DNA of 22,571 bases from Bacillota bacterium (GTDB lineage: Bacteria > Bacillota > Clostridia > Lachnospirales > Lachnospiraceae), in assembly GCA_022717655.1 (NCBI GenBank), contig JAIIAN010000025.1:1-22571 (forward strand), given 5' to 3'. The notes under the pieces are model-generated. The model was given only the letters and a program-made list of their open reading frames with translations. It was not told the DNA's origin and made no database searches. The position numbers and the translations under genes were made by a program. Below are positions 8,701-15,985 of the stretch, piece by piece (the first letter of the stretch is position 1; every line of letters starts with the position of its first letter).

Positions 8701-11285
8701 GCCAGTACATCATCTTCGAGACTGTCATAATAATAGAAGTTTACTTCCGCAATGACAATATTTCGATAATTTCCATATCGTGTAAATCCGATACGAACCA
8801 TGTCTGATTTAATTGGACTTGCCAGCTTCATCACATAATATTTTCTGCCGTTGGCATCTGTTTTCTGTAATACACTTGCAATATCTGCTCTTGACTCTTT
8901 CTGATGTGTCTCATCATAATAATAGAAAGAACCGCCGGTATAACTTCCAACATCTTCTACCTCTGCAAAAGCAATGTAGTTCATTTCATACTGTTTATCA
9001 AACGTAAAATAGATTCCCTTGCCTCGTGCAGGATATGCACCACCTTCATCCCAGTCTCCAACCTGGTAATAGGAACCAAAATCATCATCCACCACACCAA
9101 GCGCACTGTCTGAACTGTCTGCATCGAGCGGACTGTCCACCATCTTACCTCTTGGATGTCTAACCGATACGATATGCTGTGTCACCTTACCGGTTCCATT
9201 GGATTCATTAAGCAGTTTATACTTCGGCATAATCGCCGGTTTGATAAAGGTTGTCGTTGCCTCTGATGTCAGTGACGGATCACTTTCTCCAAGTTCATTT
9301 ACTCCGGTCACATACAGCTGATATGTTGTCTTATCCTTCAGTCCGGTAATCTCATAAGAAGTCTTTGTGACTGCCTCACTCTTCTCGTATTGATCCGTTC
9401 CTTTTTCCCGATAATATACCAGATAACTCTCTGTGTCTTCCATCTCTTTCCAGGAAACCTGAATCTTCTGATATCCTCCGGTTGCTTTGACATAATCCGG
9501 TGCATCCGGACGCCCTTCCAGCTTCGGAACCGCCTGTATCGTTTCTCCATAACCACTCTTCCAGTTTCCGTTGGTTGCCTGTACTCGTACATTGTACTTT
9601 TCACGATTTACCAGTTCTTCGTTCTGGAACAAAGATACCTTCAAGGTGTTCGTCGCAGTACGAATCACTTCGGTTGCTCCATCGTAGCTGATTTCCACCT
9701 CATAACCTGTCACATTCTTACTCTTATCCCAGGTCAGTGTAAAACTCTTGTTGGCTCCCTTTGCAGCCAGATTCTGCGGAATATCCATCTCCGGTTCCGG
9801 AATACGGTTCTCGCAGTCATTTAAAAATTCAACTTTGGAAATGTCTACCAGATTGTTGTTTCCTTTTGCTCCTGTCACTCGGATGATCACACGTTTCACT
9901 GCAATCTGTCCACCCAGATTGATGCGTAAGGTCTCCTCTGCACTCTGAACAGCAATCTCTGACTGATTCTTTGCAGCTTTAGCCGCCGGAGAAACCACTT
10001 TGCCATTCTCAATCACATAAGTCTCTTCCCCGTCTTTTGTCTGCAGTACAATCTCGCCATCCTGAATTCCATTGGCTCCTGTCGTAATTGCAATCTCCTC
10101 CATCGGCACATACTCGCCTGCCGCTTCCTGCACCTGATTCTGCAAAGCAATTCCAACCTCAATCGGATGTTCTTTGGAGATTGCCTCCCCATCCGCATTC
10201 ACCAGTGTGACGGTTCCACTCTCTGATAACAGACTTTGTAAGTCTCCTTCCACCTTCGTGTTTGCATTCGCCTGAACAGATACCGCCTCGGCTGCTACAC
10301 GGCTGGTAAAAGATGCCTGTGTGTGGATTCCACTCTGCATCTGCTTCCAGCTGGTTGTATAATACTGCAGATCTACGATATCCACCTTGCCGTCTCCATT
10401 GAGATCCGCCCATGTAGCCGTCCCAATTCCTGACGCTGCATCTAAAATGGCATCCTTATCCTGTTCGGTAAGGCTTCCGTCTCCATCCGCATCACCAATG
10501 AGTATCACTCCCGGATGTACCGAATCCTCCTGATAGGTCACATTCTCAAGACTAAGCACCCCGGTATCAATCTCGGCACTCTTTATCACTCCCTGAACTG
10601 CCACCTCCTGGGTATAGGTTGCAAATCCATCCGCTGTAACCTGAATCTTGTAAGTTCCGTTTGACAGATTGTCAAATGAAACCTCTTTTTGAGTCTCTTC
10701 TGGATTCAAGGTAAGAGTCTGTGTCTCATTCTTTCCCTGTGCCTCCAAAGATACGGATACCTGAAATTCTACGCTTCTCTCTAATGGAATGGCATTGCCG
10801 ATTGTAAGTTCGAGACCGCCCTTTCCATCTTCCGGTGCATAGAGATCTTCCCACTTTACTTCTTTTTGTGTATCCTTACTTTCTTTTGTTGCTGTTGATT
10901 CTTTTGTTTCTGTTGTTTCTTTTGTTTCTGTTGTTTCTGTTGTTTTCTTTGTTTCTTTTGACTCCTGTGTCTCATTCTTCACATTCCCGTTGCCGTTGTG
11001 TGTTTCATTCGACACCTTTGCGCTGCTTGAATCTTTCTCTTTTGTCTGCTCTTGAGCAGATGTAGAAGCCTTTGCCTCTCCTGCCTGCTGTTCCCCCGAC
11101 TCCGTGACTGGAACCGTGGCGGATTCTGACTGAAGTTCTGTATCTTCTTTGGTCTGCCCGACCACTTTCCCTGCCAAAGACTGACCTGAATCGTCATAGC
11201 CTGCGCTTACATCCGCCGCCTGTACAGGAACTGCATTCTGCAATAATAACCCTGCAATCAGCAGCCATGCTGTCATTCGTTTCAT
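5787..11285 (-). CDS. Secreted M60-family metallopeptidase with dockerin, FN3 and F5/8-type domains
   Basis: A 1832-residue protein. Residues 1-24 are a signal peptide, about 25-150 a Ser/Thr/Glu/Lys linker with TETKE-type repeats, and about 165-235 a carboxypeptidase-regulatory-like strand domain. A type I dockerin lies at about 263-315 with two calcium loops (D265/D267/D269/D276 and D294/N296/D298/D305). FN3 domains occupy about 498-590 and 590-682, then a galactose-binding-like domain about 690-850, a helical stretch about 855-915, and the M60 catalytic region about 920-1350. The zinc motif is HEVGH (H1230, E1231, H1234) plus E1245, matching the M60 pattern. An F5/8-type C domain lies at about 1556-1681. 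M60 enzymes are known to cut O-glycosylated, mucin-type proteins. There is no anchor or LPXTG. The start overlaps the secA stop by ATGA and has AAAGGAG upstream. Confidence 0.95.
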   Translation of the reverse strand: MKRMTAWLLIAGLLLQNAVPVQAADVSAGYDDSGQSLAGKVVGQTKEDTELQSESATVPVTESGEQQAGEAKASTSAQEQTKEKDSSSAKVSNETHNGNGNVKNETQESKETKKTTETTETKETTETKESTATKESKDTQKEVKWEDLYAPEDGKGGLELTIGNAIPLERSVEFQVSVSLEAQGKNETQTLTLNPEETQKEVSFDNLSNGTYKIQVTADGFATYTQEVAVQGVIKSAEIDTGVLSLENVTYQEDSVHPGVILIGDADGDGSLTEQDKDAILDAASGIGTATWADLNGDGKVDIVDLQYYTTSWKQMQSGIHTQASFTSRVAAEAVSVQANANTKVEGDLQSLLSESGTVTLVNADGEAISKEHPIEVGIALQNQVQEAAGEYVPMEEIAITTGANGIQDGEIVLQTKDGEETYVIENGKVVSPAAKAAKNQSEIAVQSAEETLRINLGGQIAVKRVIIRVTGAKGNNNLVDISKVEFLNDCENRIPEPEMDIPQNLAAKGANKSFTLTWDKSKNVTGYEVEISYDGATEVIRTATNTLKVSLFQNEELVNREKYNVRVQATNGNWKSGYGETIQAVPKLEGRPDAPDYVKATGGYQKIQVSWKEMEDTESYLVYYREKGTDQYEKSEAVTKTSYEITGLKDKTTYQLYVTGVNELGESDPSLTSEATTTFIKPAIMPKYKLLNESNGTGKVTQHIVSVRHPRGKMVDSPLDADSSDSALGVVDDDFGSYYQVGDWDEGGAYPARGKGIYFTFDKQYEMNYIAFAEVEDVGSYTGGSFYYYDETHQKESRADIASVLQKTDANGRKYYVMKLASPIKSDMVRIGFTRYGNYRNIVIAEVNFYYYDSLEDDVLALYADDLHTQLKADVTEKEIEALQKRLDTKDEKSGEYHPERESIQKELDNAKGLLDTSLGDTIPISSQITAAKDGHLGFSGLNAWQPLGVSAYAGEQVVIYVGHNSLKTGSNTSLKLIATQYHAESSTVKTEVANLKVGRNEVTIPKLQSLSAEGGGALYVQYTGNNAKDQYAVRVSGGVKIPVLNLYGVTDESQRLEKVEAYVKELDEHVSQIEKLHEKKHETAEEGTGAKYDYDKQNCIAGATDIMLDQMMYSVSAEQIAKALGSGNVTTRAKKLDQSLKAMDQMMVLFYQHKGLTDDATASAKDRLPSQHLNIRYMRMFAGAFMYAAGDHIGIEWGSVGGLATAVPVESENGKYVSGNLFGWGIAHEVGHNINQGAYAVAEITNNYFAQLTTARDTNESVRFKYKNVYEKVTSNTIGSSDNQATQLAMYWQLHLAYDRGYNFKTYDTYEEQFNNLFYARVDTYARDTSRAPAPGGVALKLEGDKDQIFMRLSCAAAEADLTEYFTRWGMVPNEGTLAYAQQFAKEERAIYYANDDARVYEIENGTDGNIKDQDVIEDSSTATVNAQVPNEVNLTIKGNMDANVLSGYEIVRYTYEGGEKTREVVGFAPAEDGTATVEWQDHVSTLNNRVVTYEAIAVDKFGYYSAAKQIGDVRISHDGSLDKTMWSVTTNMTSKEDETNDATEQDPCEPEEKPAVMRVIDNDYSDNTYIGKADKEDAYVTIAMKQSLAVSALKYTVAEGDGMDAFTIEVSEDGKNWTTVREGSFEDKKGSQTVYFQNENKDPWVATYDASYVRLTAKNTAGKNVAITELDVLGPTGDSISLGIKADNINSAVGILDKEYEYEEGKVIPAGSLVFMGKYKGNPAYNVVLLYDEEGNIVGGEAEDGSIQAEQIILAEVPKNGLLGEVSDGTWIYWIAPDADGNVPSVTGKVRAELYRVDNAITNEGQRLVSDTLPMQMPDTLEKIEFEAE

Positions 11286-13618
11286 GCCCTACTCTCCTTT
11301 TCTTCTGTTTCTTCATCTATGAACTTGACCTCTACTTGTACATTGAACATAAAGTTCACTGTCTCTACGCTGATTTCCTTGCTCATCTTCTCAAACATCT
11401 CATACGAGATACGCTTATACTCCACCAGCGGGTCACGCTGGGCATAAGACTGCAAACCGATGCTCTGCCTTAAAAGTTCCATCGCATCTACATGCTCCAT
11501 CCATCGTTTATCAATATTCTGTAGCAAAATGAACCGCTCCAGTTCTCTTGCCGCCTCGGGCGACGGAAACTCCTTACATTTCTCATCATACCTCTGCTGG
11601 ACTTCCTCTGTCATTTTCCGAAGCGTCTCCTCATCTGCCTCATAACTATAATCAATCGAAGTGCGAATCATATTTCGGATGACCTTGAGCATGTCCTCTC
11701 CATTAAGAACCCGGTTTCGTTGCTCATAGATAAATTCCCTCTGCTCGCTCAATACCTGGTCGTATTCCATCAGCTTCTTACGTTCCTCAAAATGTCTCGA
11801 CTCGACTCGCTTTTGTGCCGAGAGCATTGCGTCACTAAGCATCTTATGTTCTAACATCTCTCCGTATTTTACACCCATTGTCTCGAGTATCTGCTTCATT
11901 CGCTCCGAACCAAACAGCCGAAACAGATTGTCCTCCAAAGAAATGTAAAATCGGGATTTGCCGGGGTCTCCCTGTCTCCCTGAACGACCTCGAAGCTGAT
12001 CATCAATTCGCCTGGAATCATGTCTCTCACTTCCAATTACACTTAACCCCCCGGCGGCTCTTGCCTCCTCATCCAGTTTGATATCGGTTCCTCGTCCTGC
12101 CATATTGGTGGCAATGGTAACGGCACCATGTCGTCCGGCTTTTGCGATAATCTCCGCCTCGAGTTCATGATATTTGGCATTTAATACATGATGTGGAATC
12201 TGCTTCTTTGCCAGCATCTGGCTTAATTCTTCGCTGGTATCGATTGTGATTGTTCCCACCAGCACAGGCTGACCCTTCGCATGCGCCTCTTCCACCGCCT
12301 GGACAATTGCCTCCATCTTCTCCTGTTTCGTCTTGTAGACCGCATCCTCCAGATCCTTTCGGATGACCGGACGATTCGTTGGCACCTGTACAATATCCAG
12401 ACCGTAGATTTCACGAAATTCCTGCTCTTCCGTCTGCGCTGTACCGGTCATGCCACCCTTCTTATCAAACAGATTAAAGAAACTCTGATAGGTGATGGAT
12501 GCCAGAGTCTTACTCTCCTCCTGAATCGGCACCCCTTCTTTGGCTTCAATCGCCTGATGAAGCCCTTCCGAAAATCGCCTGCCCGGCATGATTCGTCCAG
12601 TAAATTCATCGACTAACAAAACCTCATCCTCTTTTACCACATAATCTCTGTCCCGAAACATCAGATTTCTTGCCCGAAGCGCCACAATTATCAAATGCTG
12701 GATCTCAAAATTCTCTACATCTGCAAAATTATCAATCCCAAAAAACGCTTCAATCTTTTCTACCCCCTGCGCAGTCAGAAGGATCTGCTTTTCCTTCTCA
12801 TTGATTACAAAATCTCCGTCCTCCTCCTGCGTCATACCGGATAATATGTCAAGCTTGCTCAACTCTTTTATGTCCTTGCCACGTTCCATCTGGGATGCCA
12901 GTTCATTGCACTGTTCATAGATTTTTGTGGATTCCTTTGCTGGCGCCGATATAATCAGCGGAGTCCTTGCCTCATCAATCAACACCGAGTCAATCTCATC
13001 AATCACCGCATAGTGCAGTCCCCGAAGCACCCGCTGTGATTTCTGTATCGCCATGTTATCCCTAAGATAATCAAATCCCAACTCACTGTTGGTCACATAA
13101 GTAATATCACAGCTATAAGCAGCCTTTCGTTCCTCGGGTGACATATCATTTAATACCACTCCGACCCGCAGACCTAAAAATTCGTGAATCGGTTCCACCA
13201 GTTCTTTGTCTCGCTTCGCCAGATAATCATTGACCGTCACGATATGTACGCCCTTTCCCTCCAATGCGTTTAAGTAAGCAGGCAGAGTGGACACCAGCGT
13301 CTTACCCTCTCCGGTACACATCTGGGCAATTCGACCCTGATGCAGGATGATTCCGCCCAGAATCTGAACCCGATAATGCTCCATGCCACACACACGTCTG
13401 GACACTTCCCTCACTGTGGCAAATGCCTCCACAAGCAAATCATCGAGAGATTCTCCCTTCTGATGTCGCCTCCGATATTCCTCTGTCTTGCCTCGCAGTT
13501 CCTCATCGGTCAGCGACTGCATCTGTTCCTTAAGTGCCTCCACCTGGTCTGCAATGGGTTCCAGACGTTTCAATTCTCTGTCACTATGCGTACCAAATAT
13601 TTTTTGCAATACATTCAT
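11282..13618 (-). CDS. secA2: SecA-type preprotein translocase ATPase, SecA2-like
   Basis: A 778-residue SecA motor, which drives preproteins through SecYEG with ATP. The N-terminus has the standard SecA start (KIFGTHSDRELKR). Walker A is GEGKT at 103-107, Walker B is DEID at 207-210, and helicase motifs such as 'TNMAGRGTDIKL' and 'QLRGRSGRQGD' are intact. The protein ends soon after the helical scaffold, without the C-terminal Cys-rich zinc finger of housekeeping SecA (usually about 840 residues). That, and its place beside a secreted protease, suggests an accessory SecA2; Clostridioides difficile SecA2 is of similar length. A second SecA elsewhere is assumed, not seen. Start: ATG at 13616-13618 after GGAGAAAG; an in-frame ATG at 13687 has no ribosome site and would read through a leader hairpin. 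The stop overlaps the M60 start. Confidence 0.9.
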   Translation of the reverse strand: MNVLQKIFGTHSDRELKRLEPIADQVEALKEQMQSLTDEELRGKTEEYRRRHQKGESLDDLLVEAFATVREVSRRVCGMEHYRVQILGGIILHQGRIAQMCTGEGKTLVSTLPAYLNALEGKGVHIVTVNDYLAKRDKELVEPIHEFLGLRVGVVLNDMSPEERKAAYSCDITYVTNSELGFDYLRDNMAIQKSQRVLRGLHYAVIDEIDSVLIDEARTPLIISAPAKESTKIYEQCNELASQMERGKDIKELSKLDILSGMTQEEDGDFVINEKEKQILLTAQGVEKIEAFFGIDNFADVENFEIQHLIIVALRARNLMFRDRDYVVKEDEVLLVDEFTGRIMPGRRFSEGLHQAIEAKEGVPIQEESKTLASITYQSFFNLFDKKGGMTGTAQTEEQEFREIYGLDIVQVPTNRPVIRKDLEDAVYKTKQEKMEAIVQAVEEAHAKGQPVLVGTITIDTSEELSQMLAKKQIPHHVLNAKYHELEAEIIAKAGRHGAVTIATNMAGRGTDIKLDEEARAAGGLSVIGSERHDSRRIDDQLRGRSGRQGDPGKSRFYISLEDNLFRLFGSERMKQILETMGVKYGEMLEHKMLSDAMLSAQKRVESRHFEERKKLMEYDQVLSEQREFIYEQRNRVLNGEDMLKVIRNMIRTSIDYSYEADEETLRKMTEEVQQRYDEKCKEFPSPEAARELERFILLQNIDKRWMEHVDAMELLRQSIGLQSYAQRDPLVEYKRISYEMFEKMSKEISVETVNFMFNVQVEVKFIDEETEEKESRA

Positions 13619-13649
13619 AATCTTTCTCCAAAACAATTCCTGTGATGTC

Positions 13650-13672
13650 AAGCGGATGTTCACCATCCGCTT
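13650..13672 (-). promoter_or_regulatory. Stem-loop in the secA2 leader
   Basis: AAGCGGATG pairs perfectly with CATCCGCTT around a GTGAA loop. It lies between the upstream terminator and the secA2 ribosome site, 32 bases before the start codon. There is no T-tract. It is a candidate for translational control or transcript protection. Confidence 0.6.
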
Positions 13673-13692
13673 TGCTACTTGCTTCATTCCAT

Positions 13693-13737
13693 AAAAAAAA
13701 GAAGAGCAGATTGTTTTTTAACACTCCGGTCTTCTTT
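13693..13737 (-). terminator. Terminator or attenuator between the EAL gene and secA2
   Basis: On the minus strand AAAGAAGA pairs with TCTTCTTT, with an inner TGTT/AACA helix and partial pairing between, followed by T residues to 13693. It starts 41 bases after the EAL stop. No good promoter is visible between it and secA2, so partial read-through is possible. Confidence 0.65.
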
Positions 13738-13777
13738 CTTTCGACAATTGCTGTCATACATTTTCCGGCAGCTTTAT

Positions 13778-14608
13778 CTAATTATTTGATTGACATAGAT
13801 AGGATGCCCGGTTCAAAAGGTACTTTTCTGTTCCAAGCACATCCCGATCCTGAACCATCTTTAGAAATTCCAGACAATCCCTGATATTGAGTGGTTCACA
13901 AATCAGATATCCCTGAAGGAAATCACATCCCATCTCTATCATTTCCAGTGCCTGTTGTCTTGTCTCGATTCCCTCTGCGGTCGTCTTCACATCATGATCG
14001 ATTGTAAAATTCAACATCGCCTGTACCAGAGGTTTCGCCATCTTCTTGACATGCATCCCCCAGACCAGTTCCTTATCGATCTTGATACTCTGGAAACTGC
14101 AATTAACCAGACGAACCAGATTCGAATGTCCCTTTCCAAAATCATCCATAGAAAACATGATTCCCTGCTTCTGCAACACATCCACCGTCTCAATAACCTT
14201 ATCAATCTTTACATTGTGCCCCATCTCCGTCAGTTCAAACCAGATCTGCGAATTTGCAATTTCATACTGCTTCATCAACGAACAGATTCTCTCTACAATA
14301 TCTGGCTCCTCACACGTAATCGGCGACAGATTGACATTTACCCTTTGAATCCCCAGTGCCTCAAATTTATGAAACGACTTACAGACCTGCTCTAAGATCC
14401 ATAAATCCAGATAAGAAACCCATTCATCCTCTTCGGCATCCTGTACCACCAATTCCGGATTGAGATATCCACCCTTTCCATCGTGAACACGCAACAATGC
14501 TTCCATTGATATAATTCGTTTCTTTTTTACATTATAAATCGGCTGAAAGTAACATTCCATTCCTTTTTGTCTAATTTCTTCCCAGGTAAATTCTTTCTGT
14601 CGTTTCAT
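13778..14608 (-). CDS. EAL-domain cyclic-di-GMP phosphodiesterase, stand-alone
   Basis: A 276-residue single-domain protein. All the usual catalytic positions of EAL enzymes are visible: E36 in EALLR, N93 in NVNLSP, E125 in ELTE, D155/D156 in DDFGKGHSNL, K177 in IKID, E212 in AEGIET and Q232 in LQGYL. It should therefore hydrolyse c-di-GMP to pGpG rather than act only as a binder. There is no GGDEF, sensor or membrane segment, so it is cytosolic. The start is preceded by TTGGGGGA and lies 30 bases after the signal peptidase stop; it is the last gene before the terminator at 13693-13737. Sharing a transcript with a signal peptidase and surface proteins suggests c-di-GMP tunes this surface system (inference). 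Confidence 0.95.
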   Translation of the reverse strand: MKRQKEFTWEEIRQKGMECYFQPIYNVKKKRIISMEALLRVHDGKGGYLNPELVVQDAEEDEWVSYLDLWILEQVCKSFHKFEALGIQRVNVNLSPITCEEPDIVERICSLMKQYEIANSQIWFELTEMGHNVKIDKVIETVDVLQKQGIMFSMDDFGKGHSNLVRLVNCSFQSIKIDKELVWGMHVKKMAKPLVQAMLNFTIDHDVKTTAEGIETRQQALEMIEMGCDFLQGYLICEPLNIRDCLEFLKMVQDRDVLGTEKYLLNRASYLCQSNN

Positions 14609-14638
14609 GCAAAATCCCCCAATATTTCTGATTTTGTT

Positions 14639-15193
14639 TTATTCTGCTGTGTGTTGTCCTATTCGAATCAGTCCTATCACTGTTCCTTTTATATTCTGTT
14701 GTTTCGTTGCTCCTAAAATACGGCTGTCCAGTGAGACTCCCCGATGATCTCCAAGATAAAAATATTCCCCTTCCGGCACAACATACGGAAATGTTACGGT
14801 ATCGTAGTCCGTCATCTGATTCCCATAGCGTACCTCCGGCTCTTCAATCTGCTCTCCGTTGCGTGTCAGGTACCCTCTCTCATTTACCTCAATCATATCG
14901 CCGGGTTTCCCGACGATCCTCTTGACATACAATCCATCCAGTCTCGAATCAACGATGACTACATCTCCATACTGAAGTTCCCGGTGCACACCCCGGCGAT
15001 AGAGCAGTAAATCCCCGGAACAAAAAGCCGGACGCATGGAATCTCCCTGCACAGTGCAGATTCCATACATCCGATAGAGCAGTCCCCAGATACATAATAC
15101 CCAGAGAAAGAGACCGATGATCATCTTTCTTCTCCGCTTCCTTGCCCGAAGCTTCATCAATTCAATTGATACTTCATAATCCTGTGTTTTCAT
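14639..15193 (-). CDS. lepB: Type I signal peptidase
   Basis: A 184-residue membrane enzyme that removes signal peptides from exported proteins. A single N-terminal helix (about 25-43) is followed by the catalytic domain: box B with the nucleophile S52 (QGDSMRPAF), the general base K91 in YVKRIVGKPGD, and box E 'GDHRGVSLDSR' at 148-158. The Ser/Lys pair makes it a bacterial-type enzyme, not the Ser/His SipW type that serves TasA-like fibres. H150 replaces the common Asn of the GDNR motif, which is tolerated in the family. The N-terminus is unusually basic (KLRARKRRRK). It lies between the DivIVA-like and EAL genes with gaps of about 30 bases, so it is cotranscribed and may be dedicated to this locus. 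Confidence 0.93.
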   Translation of the reverse strand: MKTQDYEVSIELMKLRARKRRRKMIIGLFLWVLCIWGLLYRMYGICTVQGDSMRPAFCSGDLLLYRRGVHRELQYGDVVIVDSRLDGLYVKRIVGKPGDMIEVNERGYLTRNGEQIEEPEVRYGNQMTDYDTVTFPYVVPEGEYFYLGDHRGVSLDSRILGATKQQNIKGTVIGLIRIGQHTAE

Positions 15194-15223
15194 TTTTTCG
15201 GTTCTGGTCTCACTTTCTCTTTG

Positions 15224-15610
15224 TCACTTTCTGACAGGCTTCTTTCTGTCTGCTATCATCCTGCTGATCTGTGATTTGATATCTGTAATGGTATGATTTT
15301 GTTTCCTGTACGGTGCAGGCTTTTTCTCCTGATGGTTCCCATACTGCATACTCTGACCAAGCACCGCCGTCATCTCCTGCATCTGCTCTAACAGCCGGTC
15401 ATACTGCTGCTGCAGCTGATTCTGCATCTCCTTTGCCTGTGCACATTCCATCTGAAGCTTCTGATTCTGCTCCAGAAGCTGGCTCATCTCCTTTTGCTTC
15501 TCTTCCTCACATTGCTGTAAGACATCCTTAAGATACAAAAGAATCTGCTCCTTATCGTATCCCAGCAGAGATATTTTGATATTTTCCAAATCATTTGCAA
15601 TATCTGTCAT
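15224..15610 (-). CDS. DivIVA-like coiled-coil protein
   Basis: A 128-residue soluble protein with no signal peptide. Residues about 12-36 (ISLLGYDKEQILLYLKDV) resemble the N-terminal lipid-binding segment of DivIVA/GpsB proteins, which have a GYD-like start and a helix. Residues about 28-88 are a strongly predicted coiled coil rich in Glu and Gln. The remainder is basic and ends in RKKPVRK. DivIVA family members bind curved membrane at poles and septa and recruit partners. Here it sits between a small membrane protein and the signal peptidase, separated by 24 and 30 bases, so a role in placing the secretion or surface machinery is plausible but inferred. The ribosome site (AAGAGGTAA) is rather far from the ATG. 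Confidence 0.75.
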   Translation of the reverse strand: MTDIANDLENIKISLLGYDKEQILLYLKDVLQQCEEEKQKEMSQLLEQNQKLQMECAQAKEMQNQLQQQYDRLLEQMQEMTAVLGQSMQYGNHQEKKPAPYRKQNHTITDIKSQISRMIADRKKPVRK

Positions 15611-15633
15611 TGTAATCTAATCTTACCTCTTCT

Positions 15634-15885
15634 CTATTGCTCTTTTTCCACTTCCGGAAACTTTTTAAGCCGATCCGAAAGTTTCTTTTCCTTATATACT
15701 AACAGCGCATAGAGAACCACTCCCAGTACAATACAAAGAATCCATAATGGAAAATCCACTTTACAGTGCTGCTTGATCAGCTGGAAAAAAACCGACAGAA
15801 GAATGATTGCCAGCGGAATCACACAAACCAGTTCCACAATCCTGTTGATTTTCTGCAATCGTCTTATTTCTTTCAAACGCTCCAT
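15634..15885 (-). CDS. Small two-helix membrane protein of unknown function
   Basis: An 83-residue protein I do not recognise. A basic N-terminus is followed by two membrane helices at about 16-36 and 46-64, joined by a short loop containing Cys41. The C-terminal tail is charged (KEKKLSDRLKK) and, by the positive-inside rule, cytoplasmic, so both ends probably face the cytoplasm. Start: ATG seven bases after GGGAGG, a strong site. It is the first gene after the stem-loop at 15911-15953 and leads the set that includes the DivIVA-like protein, the signal peptidase and the EAL protein, so it may be a membrane partner of one of these. Confidence 0.8.
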   Translation of the reverse strand: MERLKEIRRLQKINRIVELVCVIPLAIILLSVFFQLIKQHCKVDFPLWILCIVLGVVLYALLVYKEKKLSDRLKKFPEVEKEQ

Positions 15886-15910
15886 ACGTCAACCTCCCTT
15901 TTTTGTTCTA

Positions 15911-15953
15911 AAACGCCTCTGCTTTCCTTATTCTCTGGAAAGCAGAAGCGTTT
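15911..15953 (-). terminator. 17-bp stem-loop, possible weak terminator
   Basis: AAACGCTTCTGCTTTCC pairs with GGAAAGCAGAGGCGTTT (one wobble) around a 9-base loop. It is followed by only TTAGAAC on the minus strand, so any termination would be partial. It separates the poly-Asn surface protein gene from the four-gene set below it. Confidence 0.55.
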
Positions 15954-15985
15954 CCTGTCATCTGACAACCTTAATTTATTCTGAT

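Noticed and set aside
10835..11065. A plus-strand Leu/Phe-rich frame that looks like a membrane protein
   Set aside because: It is antisense to the Thr/Glu/Lys repeat linker of the M60 protein, which explains its composition.
13646..13651. TTGACA upstream of secA2 considered as a -35 box
   Set aside because: The region 16-18 bases downstream is the ribosome site with no -10-like sequence, and a start there would fall inside the gene.
13619..13687. N-terminal extension of SecA from an upstream ATG at 13687
   Set aside because: There is no ribosome site before that ATG, the first 23 residues do not look like SecA, and they would be encoded across the leader stem. The ATG at 13616-13618 has a good site and the family's usual N-terminus.
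14639..15193. SipW-type signal peptidase serving TasA-like fibres
   Set aside because: The catalytic base is a clear Lys (K91, YVKRIVGKPGD), giving a Ser/Lys pair, and the secreted neighbours lack camelysin/TasA motifs.
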